Assembly (NCBI RefSeq): GCF_009674775.1
Contig: NZ_WKKE01000019.1
Coordinates: forward strand, 1 to 64,000
Length of the DNA stretch: 64,000 nucleotides
Origin: Flavobacterium sp. LC2016-23
GTDB taxonomy: Bacteria > Bacteroidota > Bacteroidia > Flavobacteriales > Flavobacteriaceae
Direction: 5' to 3'
Shown piece after piece: positions 16,564 to 25,071 of this stretch. Below the pieces are notes generated by a model that saw only the letters and a program-made list of their open reading frames with translations, was not told the DNA's origin and made no database searches. Each line of letters begins with the position of its first letter. The stretch's first letter is position 1. The position numbers and the translations under genes are program-made.

Positions 16564-19500
16564 ATGTACCTCAACTGCCATTCTTTTCATTCGCTTCGCT
16601 ACGGCACGATTCCTCTTGATCATCTCATTGAGGAAGCCGTCTCTTGTGGTATAAAAGCGATGGCACTGACAGACATCAATACCGTAACCGGAATTTATGA
16701 TTTTATAAGAGCCTGTGATAAAGCAGCCATAAAACCATTGGTGGGAATCGAATTCCGCTCCAGTCATCAATTCCGGTATATTGGGCTGGCTAAAAATGCG
16801 GAAGGACTGGGCGAAATGAATCGTTTTTTAACCGAACATAATTTCAGTGGGGAATCCTTGCCTTTAATCGCTCCCGAATTCAAGTCGGTTTTTGTGATTT
16901 ATACGCTGGAAAATGCTCCTGAAATACTACGTGAAAATGAGTTTATCGGCATTCGTCCGGACGAAATCTCTAAACTTTTTACTTCAGAATTGAAAAGTAA
17001 AATTTCTAAAATGGTCATTCTTCAATCGGTTACTTTTAGAAACAAAAGAGAATTTAATCTGCACAAAATCCTTCGGGCTATTGATACCAACATTATTTTA
17101 TCAAAACTAACAACAGCTGATTATTGCAAAACTTCTGAAAAAATGCTGCCTTTGGAAGCGCTTTTGCCTTATTATGAAAATTATCCTGAAATCATAGCCA
17201 ATACCGAACATATCATTGCTTCCTGTAATTTTGAATATGATTTTAAAACGCCTAAAAACAAGAAGTTTTTTACTGAAAATCGAGAAGGTGATATCGCAAA
17301 GCTAACAGAACTGGCTCATGAAGGTTTGATTTGGCGCTATGGCGAAAATCATGATCTGGCAAAAAAACGTATCGAAAAAGAACTGAAAGTAATTGACGAA
17401 TTAGAATTCAGCGGCTATTTTTTAATTACCTGGGATATTGTTCAGTATAGCAACAGTAAGGGATTTATGCACATTGGACGTGGCAGCGGCGCCAATAGTA
17501 TCATCGCGTATTGTTTGGGAATTACCGATATCTGCCCCATAGAACTGGATTTGTATTTTGAACGTTTTTTAAACCTCAACCGAAAAAGTCCGCCCGATTT
17601 TGATATCGACTGGAGCTGGAAAGAGCGCAATATAATTTTAGAATACATCTTTACTAAATATGGCCGGGATCATGTGGCTTTTTGCGGAACGAATGTCGAA
17701 TTTAAACACCGCTCTATTTTTAGGGAAGTCGGAAAAGTTTTTGGCCTTCCGAAAGAAGAGCTGGATATGCTGGCCAAAAATCCGATGGCACTTCACGAAA
17801 CCAATTCTATTGTAAAACTGGTTCAGGAATACAGTCTGATGATGGGTAAATACCCGAACCAGCGCAGTATGCATGCCTGCGGAATCATTATTTCTGAAGA
17901 ACCTCTTACCAATTATACGCCGTTGGAAATGCCTCCAAAAGGATTCCCTATTGTGCTTTTTGATATGCATATTGCTGAAGAAATCGGTTTTGAAAAATTC
18001 GATATTTTAAGTCAGCGTGGTATTGGGCATATTGATGACAGCGTAAAATTGATTGAGAAAAACAGGGGTATCAAACTTAATATTCGGGACACTTCGATTT
18101 CCAAAGATGAAGCGGTGTGTAATATTCATTTGGCACAAGGCAGAACTATTGGCTGTTTTTATATCGAAAGCCTGGCCATGCGCGGGTTGTTACGCCGGCT
18201 TAATTGTGATAATTATAAAATTCTGGTGGCCGCCTCTTCTATTATTCGTCCCGGCGTGGCACAATCAGGAATGATGAAAGAGTATATTTTTCGTCATAAT
18301 AATCCCGATCAGTTTCAATATTTTCATGATGTTTTCAAAGAACATCTTGGTGAGACGTATGGCATTATGGTGTATCAGGAAGATGTGATTAAAATTGCCC
18401 AGCATTACGGAGGACTTCCCGCCGCCGATGGTGACATTCTCCGTCGCGCCATGTCCGGAAAAGGACGATCGACGGCAGCTTTGCAAAAAGTAAAAGATAA
18501 TTTCTTTGCCTGCTGTGCCGCAAAAGGACATCCTGAAGCACTTAGTCAGGAAATTTACCGCCAGATTGAATCCTTTGCCGGGTTTTCGTTCTGTAAGGCG
18601 CACTCGGCTTCGTATGCCGTGGAGAGCTATCAGAGTTTATATCTGAAGATTAATTATCCCGTGGAATTTATGACCGCGGTCATCAATAACCAGGGTGGAT
18701 TTTACAGAACCGAAGTGTATGTGCATGAAGCGAGAATGTCCGGCGCTACGATTCTTAATCCGTGTGTCAACAAAAGCGAATATCAGACCACCGTATACGG
18801 TACTGCTATTTATCTCGGTTTTATGCACCTGCAGAGCTTAGACTCCAAAACCGCTCATTTGATCGAATCAGACCGCGGGGAAAACGGTGATTTTCTTTCT
18901 TTAGAGGATTTCATCAATCGTATTCCGATTGGGATTGAAAGCATGAAGATTTTGATTTTTATAGATGCTTTTCGTTTTACGGGAAAAACCAAGAATCAGC
19001 TTTTAGTGATTGCGAGTTTGCTTTTAAATAATTTCAAACCCGAAAACAGAAGCCTGATGCTGCTGCAGGAGCCTGTTAAAGAATACAAGCTTCCTACTTT
19101 GGAACGTTCTTTATTTGAAGATGCTTTTGATGAAATTGAGCTTTTAAGTTTTCCCGTTTCCTGTACCGTTTTTGATCTTTTGCAGACCAGACACCGTGGC
19201 GATGTTATGGCCAAAGATTTAGTCGCCCATCATAAAAAACAAGTTCGTATGCTGGCCTATCTGATTTCCAGAAAACAAGTGCCAACCAAAAAAGGAAATA
19301 TGTATTTCGGGACCTGGATCGATCATGAAGGGACTTATTTTGATACGGCACATTTTCCCGATTGCCTGACAAAGTATCCTTTTCAGGGCGGAGGCTGTTA
19401 TTTGCTTTTAGGAACTGTGGAAGTTGATTACCACTTTCCGACTATTACGATTACCAGGATGTCAAAAATGCCTTTTATTCCTGATCCGCGTTATATGGAT

Positions 19501-19617
19501 GCTAAAGATCAGTATAAGACACAACAGTTAATTAAAGAAGATGTTAGCCCTACGCATCGGGAACCCTATCCGCAGGGACACGAAATTAATCTGCCCAGAC
19601 ATCGAATGAAATTTTAA
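16564..19617 (+). CDS. dnaE: Second DNA polymerase III alpha subunit (DnaE/ImuC-like)
   Basis: A 1017-residue C-family polymerase, clearly shorter than a main replicative DnaE. The PHP domain is at the N-terminus (HSFHSLRYGTI near residue 5), and the palm bears the carboxylates D345, D347 and D349 (SPPDFDIDW). A fingers/tandem HhH region (residues about 700-800) and an OB-like region follow. The PHP metal ligands look partly altered, so proofreading activity is unlikely. Its 3-bp spacing to dinB and the downstream AlkB gene indicate a damage-tolerance polymerase comparable to DnaE2/ImuC of other phyla. A separate replicative DnaE is expected elsewhere in the genome. Confidence 0.9.
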   Translation: MYLNCHSFHSLRYGTIPLDHLIEEAVSCGIKAMALTDINTVTGIYDFIRACDKAAIKPLVGIEFRSSHQFRYIGLAKNAEGLGEMNRFLTEHNFSGESLPLIAPEFKSVFVIYTLENAPEILRENEFIGIRPDEISKLFTSELKSKISKMVILQSVTFRNKREFNLHKILRAIDTNIILSKLTTADYCKTSEKMLPLEALLPYYENYPEIIANTEHIIASCNFEYDFKTPKNKKFFTENREGDIAKLTELAHEGLIWRYGENHDLAKKRIEKELKVIDELEFSGYFLITWDIVQYSNSKGFMHIGRGSGANSIIAYCLGITDICPIELDLYFERFLNLNRKSPPDFDIDWSWKERNIILEYIFTKYGRDHVAFCGTNVEFKHRSIFREVGKVFGLPKEELDMLAKNPMALHETNSIVKLVQEYSLMMGKYPNQRSMHACGIIISEEPLTNYTPLEMPPKGFPIVLFDMHIAEEIGFEKFDILSQRGIGHIDDSVKLIEKNRGIKLNIRDTSISKDEAVCNIHLAQGRTIGCFYIESLAMRGLLRRLNCDNYKILVAASSIIRPGVAQSGMMKEYIFRHNNPDQFQYFHDVFKEHLGETYGIMVYQEDVIKIAQHYGGLPAADGDILRRAMSGKGRSTAALQKVKDNFFACCAAKGHPEALSQEIYRQIESFAGFSFCKAHSASYAVESYQSLYLKINYPVEFMTAVINNQGGFYRTEVYVHEARMSGATILNPCVNKSEYQTTVYGTAIYLGFMHLQSLDSKTAHLIESDRGENGDFLSLEDFINRIPIGIESMKILIFIDAFRFTGKTKNQLLVIASLLLNNFKPENRSLMLLQEPVKEYKLPTLERSLFEDAFDEIELLSFPVSCTVFDLLQTRHRGDVMAKDLVAHHKKQVRMLAYLISRKQVPTKKGNMYFGTWIDHEGTYFDTAHFPDCLTKYPFQGGGCYLLLGTVEVDYHFPTITITRMSKMPFIPDPRYMDAKDQYKTQQLIKEDVSPTHREPYPQGHEINLPRHRMKF

Positions 19618-19647
19618 AACAGAGCTATATACTTAAAAAAATAAATT

Positions 19648-20277
19648 ATGACACTCTTTAATGATACCGAATTATTTACTTCAGGTCGTAGCGGAAAAAC
19701 CGTATTTGAACTGCCTGACACCGAACTGATCCTGATTGACAATTTCTTCACCAAAGAAGAATCTGATCATTATTATGAAAAACTGCTTCATCACACCAAA
19801 TGGAGAGGATATGAAATGGAAATTTTTGACAAAACCGTTACCGCTCCCAGAATGATTGCCTGGTATGAAGACAAAGATAATCCCGGAGCAGACCAGAATG
19901 GTCCCGACTGGACTTATGAGCTCCTGACCATCAGAAGCCGCGTAGAAAAAGAAACACAACTGGATTTTAACAGCCTGCTGCTTAATTTATACCGAAACGG
20001 TAGTGATAGCGTGGCCTGGCATAGCGATAAAGAACATAATTCGGGCAAAAATCCCGTTATCGCATCTGTTACTTTTGGGGAAACCCGAATGTTCCGTCTG
20101 CGACATAAGTTCAGAAAAGACATTGCACAGGTTGAAATTCCGCTGCATCACGGTTCTTTTTTATTGATGTCCGGAACTACCAATAGTTTCTGGCAGCATC
20201 AGGTTCCTAAGACAGCCAAAAAAGTACTGCCAAGGATTAATCTGACCTTTAGAAGAACGAACAGGATAGCCGAATAG
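19648..20277 (+). CDS. AlkB-like 2-oxoglutarate/Fe(II) dioxygenase
   Basis: A 209-residue DNA-repair dioxygenase resembling the ALKBH2/3 type. Fe(II) ligands are H125 and D127 (AWHSD) and H184 (FWQHQVPK); 2-oxoglutarate-binding arginines are R196 and R202 (PRINLTFRR). Such enzymes oxidatively remove methyl groups from 1-methyladenine and 3-methylcytosine. Thirty bases separate it from dnaE, so it is the third gene of the cassette, joining direct reversal of alkylation damage to translesion synthesis. Confidence 0.9.
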   Translation: MTLFNDTELFTSGRSGKTVFELPDTELILIDNFFTKEESDHYYEKLLHHTKWRGYEMEIFDKTVTAPRMIAWYEDKDNPGADQNGPDWTYELLTIRSRVEKETQLDFNSLLLNLYRNGSDSVAWHSDKEHNSGKNPVIASVTFGETRMFRLRHKFRKDIAQVEIPLHHGSFLLMSGTTNSFWQHQVPKTAKKVLPRINLTFRRTNRIAE

Positions 20278-20443
20278 TTAAAAAAATGGCTTTTTAATTC
20301 CGGTAATAAATGGTTTTTCCGTCAGAAAAGAATCTCAAAATCAGCTTTCTAAAATAAAATATGGCCTTCTTGCACATTTTATTAGGCAGCACTTATCTTT
20401 TTTAGTATTTTTCAAACTTTTTTCCAATAATATTCCACCCCAA

Positions 20444-20902
20444 ATGGCAAAATTAAACAATGATTTAACCCGTTTTTTAGAGGCACAAAACAAACTCTAT
20501 CTTACAGCACTTACTGAACTTAAAAGAGGAAAAAAAGAAACCCACTGGATGTGGTTTATTTTCCCTCAGATAAAAGGATTAGGAAAAAGTGAAATGTCTG
20601 TATTATATTCCATAGACAATCTTCAGCAGAGCGAAGAATTTCTGGCACATCCGGTTCTTGGAAAACATCTTATTGAAGTTTCCAAAGTACTGCTGGATTT
20701 TAAAATGAAATCGGCTGAGGCTATACTTGGAGATTTAGATGCCAGAAAATTACAGTCCTGCATGACTCTTTTTAGCTTAACAAACAATACCCATCCTGTA
20801 TTTCAGGAAGTATTGGATGCTTTTTTTTCCGGTAAATTTGACCTGCTTACTTTGTCTATTATCAATGAAATGATACATCCGGCCTTGCAGCAAGAAGCTT
20901 AA
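20444..20902 (+). CDS. DUF1810 family protein
   Basis: A 152-residue protein with the typical DUF1810 features: an N-terminal RFLEAQNKLYLTALTELKRG, the HWMWFIFPQIKGLGKSEMS block (residues about 37-56), then a helical C-terminus with QSCMTLFSL. The molecular function of the family is not established to my knowledge. It stands 166 bp after the AlkB gene, so it probably has its own promoter, and it ends in a strong terminator. Confidence 0.88.
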   Translation: MAKLNNDLTRFLEAQNKLYLTALTELKRGKKETHWMWFIFPQIKGLGKSEMSVLYSIDNLQQSEEFLAHPVLGKHLIEVSKVLLDFKMKSAEAILGDLDARKLQSCMTLFSLTNNTHPVFQEVLDAFFSGKFDLLTLSIINEMIHPALQQEA

Positions 20903-20928
20903 AATAGCTAAAAAACAATTTATAAAAA

Positions 20929-20962
20929 AAGGAAGTTACTTTATGAGTAACTTCCTTTTTTT
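20929..20962. terminator. Terminator after the DUF1810 gene
   Basis: Stem AAGGAAGTTACT/AGTAACTTCCTT with a five-base loop is followed by a T-run on the plus strand and preceded by an A-run, so it can work in both directions. It separates the DUF1810 gene from the convergent permease gene. The remaining bases to 21071 are low-complexity words such as 'ctttgcacctttgcctctttgtgcc'. Confidence 0.8.
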
Positions 20963-21071
20963 CTCCCGCAGATTTTGCAGATTGAGCAAATCTATTCTTT
21001 CTGAATCTGAAATATGTACAGTACAAAAAAACAAAAGACTTTGCACCTTTGCCTCTTTGTGCCTTTGCACC

Positions 21072-22481
21072 TTACTCCTTAGGTTTCGTCAAATAATAAA
21101 CCGGAATTCCGGCCAGCATAATCAGGACGCCCCAGCCACAAGTGGAGAATTTCGTGAATAATAACGAAATACAAATTGCGGTAGCGATTATAATGTATAA
21201 CATAGGTAAAAACGGATAACCGAAAGCTTTATAAGGTCTCTCTGCATCCGGCATTTTTTTACGCAAGATAAATATTCCGTAAATCGTAAGGATGTAAAAA
21301 ATCAAAACGATGATAATAACGAAGTCTAATAAATCACCATATTTTCCGGTCAGGCACAAAGCTGAAGCCCACACACATTGTGCCCAAAGTGCCCATGCAG
21401 GAACACTGGATTCGTTTAAAACAGCGGCTTTTTTGAAAAACAAGCCATCTTTTGCCATTGTATAGTAAACTCTCGCACCAGCCATAATTAATCCGTTGTT
21501 GCAGGCAAAAGTTGAAATCATAATCATAATGGCGATAATCAGCGTTCCGATATCTCCAAAAATATAATCCGAAGCGACAACCGCTACACGATCCGATTTT
21601 GCAGTTGCAATTTCGTTAAGCGGAATTACAGCCAGATACATCAAATTCGTTAGTACATAAATAACGGTTACGATAAAAGTTCCAAGAAACAAACTGAAAC
21701 CGACGTTACGCTTTGGGTTTTTAATTTCCCCGGCAATAAAAGTAACCCCATTCCAGGCGTCACTGGAGAATAAAGATCCTACCATTGCAGCTGAAATTCC
21801 GGTAATCAAAGCCGTTCCGCTAATAGGAAGCCAAGAACCCGTTTCTGTATTGTATGAACGTGTAGTCCAGGCATCTGCCCAGTTGGCATCCCAAACCGAA
21901 GCTTTTGCAGCAAGCGTCAATCCAAAAACAATTAAACCCAGCAAGGATAAAATTTTGATAATGGTAAGAACGGTCTGTAAAATTTTTCCGTTTTTAACGC
22001 CACGACTATTAATGTACGTTAACAAAACAATCGTAAAAATCGAGACAATCTGAGCTGCATTCAGCTTAAAAGATCCCAATTCGAATAGTATATTTTCGTC
22101 GCTCAAAGGCTCATAAAGATAAGCCGCGAACTTCGAGAACGCCACACCAACAGCAGCAATGGTTCCGGTCTGGATTACAGCAAAAAAGCTCCATCCGTAC
22201 AAGAAGGCGATTAATTTGTTATAGGCCTCTTTTAAGTACACATATTGCCCACCGGCTTTTGGAAACATGGCACTCAATTCGCCATAACTCACAGCAGCGA
22301 TAATAGTAATTAATCCTGAGAGGAGCCAGATTAAGGTCAGCCATCCGGCAGAACCTACCTGTCTGGCAATATCGGCACTTACGATAAAAATTCCGGAACC
22401 GATCATCGATCCCACCACAAGCATGGTTCCGTCTAATAATCCGAGTTCTCTTTTAAAATGTTCCTGATTGTCTTCCTGCAT
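21072..22481 (-). CDS. APC-family amino-acid permease
   Basis: A 469-residue transporter with about twelve membrane helices. Signature features: LGLLDGTMLVVGSMIGSGIF with the conserved GSGIF unwound-helix motif near residue 30, and PKAGGQYVYLKEAY near 85, both typical of the amino acid-polyamine-organocation superfamily (LAT-like subgroup). The start at 22481 (MQEDNQEHFKRELG) is chosen because the longer frame to 22559 adds 26 residues of low-complexity sequence from a repeat-like region. Substrate cannot be read from sequence. It is a single gene. Confidence 0.9.
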   Translation of the reverse strand: MQEDNQEHFKRELGLLDGTMLVVGSMIGSGIFIVSADIARQVGSAGWLTLIWLLSGLITIIAAVSYGELSAMFPKAGGQYVYLKEAYNKLIAFLYGWSFFAVIQTGTIAAVGVAFSKFAAYLYEPLSDENILFELGSFKLNAAQIVSIFTIVLLTYINSRGVKNGKILQTVLTIIKILSLLGLIVFGLTLAAKASVWDANWADAWTTRSYNTETGSWLPISGTALITGISAAMVGSLFSSDAWNGVTFIAGEIKNPKRNVGFSLFLGTFIVTVIYVLTNLMYLAVIPLNEIATAKSDRVAVVASDYIFGDIGTLIIAIMIMISTFACNNGLIMAGARVYYTMAKDGLFFKKAAVLNESSVPAWALWAQCVWASALCLTGKYGDLLDFVIIIVLIFYILTIYGIFILRKKMPDAERPYKAFGYPFLPMLYIIIATAICISLLFTKFSTCGWGVLIMLAGIPVYYLTKPKE

Positions 22482-22626
22482 TATTTTGTTTTTTTGGTTG
22501 GTTAAAGATATACTTTTTTTGGAAATTCTAAATCGTGAAATTTCAAATTCAAATTCCAATCGTTATCATGATAAATTCCAAATGTGATACTGATTATTGT
22601 CCTGAAAAATAATTTGTACTTTAACG

Positions 22627-22845
22627 ATATGGGATTCGAAAAAACACAACAAATTTAAAGAAGACCAATATAAGCCGTTTGGAGTTCATACAGGCCATAT
22701 AGTTTACAAACCGAATCTAAAAGTTTTCGATTTGGGCTGTATTACAGGAGAACTGACCAAAAAACTGATCGGTATTTTTCAGGTCTTCCATACATTAATA
22801 TTCTTAAAAAGACTGAATTATTTAAGGAGTTTTTTAATGAAATAA
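22627..22845 (+). pseudogene. Decayed SAM-dependent methyltransferase (trans-aconitate methyltransferase-like)
   Basis: An open frame without a start codon (ATA in place of ATG at 22627) reads WDSKKHNKFKEDQYKPFGVH, then KPNLKVFDLGCITGELTKKL, and ends at TAA 22843. From memory this matches the N-terminus of Tam-type methyltransferases (W-x-P/S-x3-Y-x-KF, then VLDLGCGTGELT). The SAM-binding motif has Ile for the second Gly (GCIT). The region between the two blocks is shortened, and nothing of the remaining ~180 residues is recognisable after TKKLIG. It is a 5-prime remnant. Confidence 0.7.
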
Positions 22846-22921
22846 ATATTCTTTATTACAGTAATTTTTCTCTAAATTCGTACAATTCATATAACCAACC
22901 AGAACATTATCCCTTTAAACC

Positions 22922-24316
22922 ATGAAGAAAATAATACTATTATTAATGACTTTTTGCAACTTAACATTTGTAATGGCACAAGATATCATCGGCCAGTGGA
23001 ATGGAATTTTAAAAGTACCCGGAGCTCAGCTCACTGTTGTTTTTAACGTGAGTAGTAACAATAATACATTTACTTCTACAATGGACAGTCCTGATCAGAA
23101 GGCATTCGGAATTCCCACTACTTCAACCATCTTTGAAAATTCGACATTGAAAATTGCATTATCCAACCTGCGAATTGAATATGAAGGTGTGTTAGGAAAA
23201 GACAATATCATTACAGGAACTTTCAAACAAGGAGGACAGTCTTTTCCGCTGAATTTGTCCAGAGAAAAAATAGAAAAAGAAAAACTGGTACGCCCTCAGG
23301 AACCTGTAAAACCATTCCCTTATTATGCTGAAGATGTATTTTTTGAGAACAAAACCGCCGGAATCACTTTGGCAGGTACTTTGACATTGCCTAAAAAAGA
23401 AGGTGTTTTTCCAGTTGTCATTTTAATCAGTGGAAGCGGTCCTCAAAATAGAGATGAAGAGCTACTGGGACACAAACCTTTTCTGGTAGTATCAGATTAC
23501 TTAACTAGAAATGGCATTGCTGTTTTACGTTTTGACGACAGAGGAACTGCTGCTTCTAAAGGAGATTTTAAATCTGGAACTTCTTTAGATTTTGCTACAG
23601 ATGTTGAAGCCGGAGTTCAATTTTTACTTTCCAGAAAAGAAATAGACAAAAAGAAAATAGGATTGTTAGGGCACAGCGAAGGTGGATTGATTGCGCCAAT
23701 TGTGGCAAGTAAGTCTAAAAATATTGCTTTTATCGTATTACTCGCCGGCCCGGGAATAGAAGGAGATCAGTTACTTTTACTACAACAGGAATTGATTGCA
23801 AAAGCAAAAGGAACCAGTAATGCTGATATTCAAAAAACAAAAGAAATGAATCAGAAGGCTTTTGAAATTGTAAATAAGTACAAAGATCCGGAGGAATTAA
23901 AAACCCAAATAACAAATTATATAACTGAAATATCAAAAAATGATCCGGACAAACCTGAAAATCTAAGTCTGGAAGAGTATGTTAATTTACAGGTAGCAAA
24001 AATAACAAATCCCTGGATGGCTTATTTTTTACGATACAATCCGAAACCCGTGTTAGAAAAAGTAAAGTGTCCTGTTTTAGCCCTAAACGGAGAGAAAGAT
24101 TTACAGGTTCCTCCTAAAGAAAATCTGGAAGCAATTAAAAAAGCATTGACAAAAGGCGGAAATAAAAATGTAACTATAAAGGAGGTTCCAAATTTAAATC
24201 ATTTGTTTCAGGAATGTAAATCGGGATCTCCTGAGGAATATTCAAAAATTGAACAAACTTTTTCTCCAATTGCTATGAACGAAATTCTGCAATGGATTAA
24301 AGTTCAGACAAAATAA
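22922..24316 (+). CDS. Secreted alpha/beta hydrolase
   Basis: A 464-residue protein with a signal peptide (MKKIILLLMTFCNLTFVMAQ), a small N-terminal beta domain (about 22-125, DIIGQWNGILKVPGAQLTVV, a lipocalin-like fold common in this group) and a C-terminal alpha/beta hydrolase. The nucleophile is S252 in LGHSEGG, the acid probably the Asp in NGEKDLQVP near residue 392, and the base the His in VPNLNHLF near 425. The oxyanion region is ISGSGPQNRDEE. Many relatives are esterases or dipeptidyl-peptidase-like; substrate unknown. Confidence 0.88.
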   Translation: MKKIILLLMTFCNLTFVMAQDIIGQWNGILKVPGAQLTVVFNVSSNNNTFTSTMDSPDQKAFGIPTTSTIFENSTLKIALSNLRIEYEGVLGKDNIITGTFKQGGQSFPLNLSREKIEKEKLVRPQEPVKPFPYYAEDVFFENKTAGITLAGTLTLPKKEGVFPVVILISGSGPQNRDEELLGHKPFLVVSDYLTRNGIAVLRFDDRGTAASKGDFKSGTSLDFATDVEAGVQFLLSRKEIDKKKIGLLGHSEGGLIAPIVASKSKNIAFIVLLAGPGIEGDQLLLLQQELIAKAKGTSNADIQKTKEMNQKAFEIVNKYKDPEELKTQITNYITEISKNDPDKPENLSLEEYVNLQVAKITNPWMAYFLRYNPKPVLEKVKCPVLALNGEKDLQVPPKENLEAIKKALTKGGNKNVTIKEVPNLNHLFQECKSGSPEEYSKIEQTFSPIAMNEILQWIKVQTK

Positions 24317-24322
24317 TTAATA

Positions 24323-24357
24323 TTAGCACCCATAATTGCAGTTTTTATGGGTGCTAA
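24323..24357 (+). terminator. Hairpin after the alpha/beta hydrolase gene
   Basis: A perfect 13-bp stem (TTAGCACCCATAA with its complement) and a 9-base loop begin 7 bp after the stop codon. No U-tract follows, so it may work as a Rho-independent terminator only weakly, or protect the mRNA 3-prime end. Confidence 0.5.
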
Positions 24358-24395
24358 ATGAATAACTGAGCAAAAATATTTATGATTTTCAATAA

Positions 24396-24809
24396 ATGAT
24401 AATAACGCAACAAGAACAAATAATCAACAAAATTGCACAGGATAAAATAGAATTTAATCTTGGCGTACAAATGCTGTTAGAAGATCCGGAATATAATTTT
24501 AAAGAGCTTCTTTCAACTTTAAAAAACTATATATTCAACTCTATTCCGGACAAAGCAGATTATAATACAGAAACGTATCAAAAAGCCATCAATACAATTC
24601 CTTTAAAACCAACCTATACTCCAATTGTACTTCTAAAAATATTCTCTGCAAGAATTGCATTTAATAAATTAGCAGAACTTCCTGAAAACGAAAATGAAAA
24701 GATACTAATTTCACTACTTTGGATTTTTAAAGTGACAGATACTGAAAGAAGAAATACAGAATGTAAAAATGGTTGTGGTCATTTTTGGCATGAATATAAA
24801 CAGCCATAA
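24396..24809 (+). CDS. DUF5958-like hypothetical protein
   Basis: A 137-residue, mostly helical, soluble protein. The C-terminus has RRNTECKNGCGHFWHEYK, two Cys and two His that could bind a metal, and the centre has PLKPTYTPIVLL and LPENENEKILISLLWIFKVTDTERR. From memory this pattern belongs to DUF5958, a family of unknown function; that naming is tentative. It is a single gene between a hydrolase and a two-component system. No signal peptide. Confidence 0.7.
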   Translation: MIITQQEQIINKIAQDKIEFNLGVQMLLEDPEYNFKELLSTLKNYIFNSIPDKADYNTETYQKAINTIPLKPTYTPIVLLKIFSARIAFNKLAELPENENEKILISLLWIFKVTDTERRNTECKNGCGHFWHEYKQP

Positions 24810-24864
24810 ATACCTCACCTACAACACATTGCTTTATAAATAATTTAACAAGAAAAAGACACTA

Positions 24865-24898
24865 TTTGTAAAAGCATATCTTTTTTTTATTAAATTTG
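24865..24898 (+). promoter_or_regulatory. Candidate promoter of the two-component pair
   Basis: TTTG (24865-24868), 22 bp, TAAATTTG (24891-24898) fits the Bacteroidota consensus. The start codon of the kinase gene follows after about 173 bp, so the transcript would have a long leader. Confidence 0.4.
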
Positions 24899-25071
24899 GT
24901 ATAAGTGTTAATTAGTCTTAAAAAAAGAAAAAATCATTAAAATTTGTTCACTTTTATGCAGTAAAAAACCAGTGCCCCCAAAAGCTGATTTTTACTTAAA
25001 AACCCGTTACATTACAAGCAGGAAGGCAGTCATCAGACAGACAAGCATTATTAACCTACAAATCTAAAATT

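Noticed and set aside
16564..19617. DnaE as the main replicative polymerase
   Set aside because: Too short, with an altered PHP domain, and embedded in a damage-response operon.
20943..21161. 72-codon frame between the DUF1810 and permease genes
   Set aside because: It starts inside a terminator, runs through low-complexity repeats and into the permease gene antisense.
22482..22559. 26-residue N-terminal extension of the permease
   Set aside because: Low-complexity FEFEISRFRIS sequence from repeat-like DNA and no family match; a better Met is at 22481.
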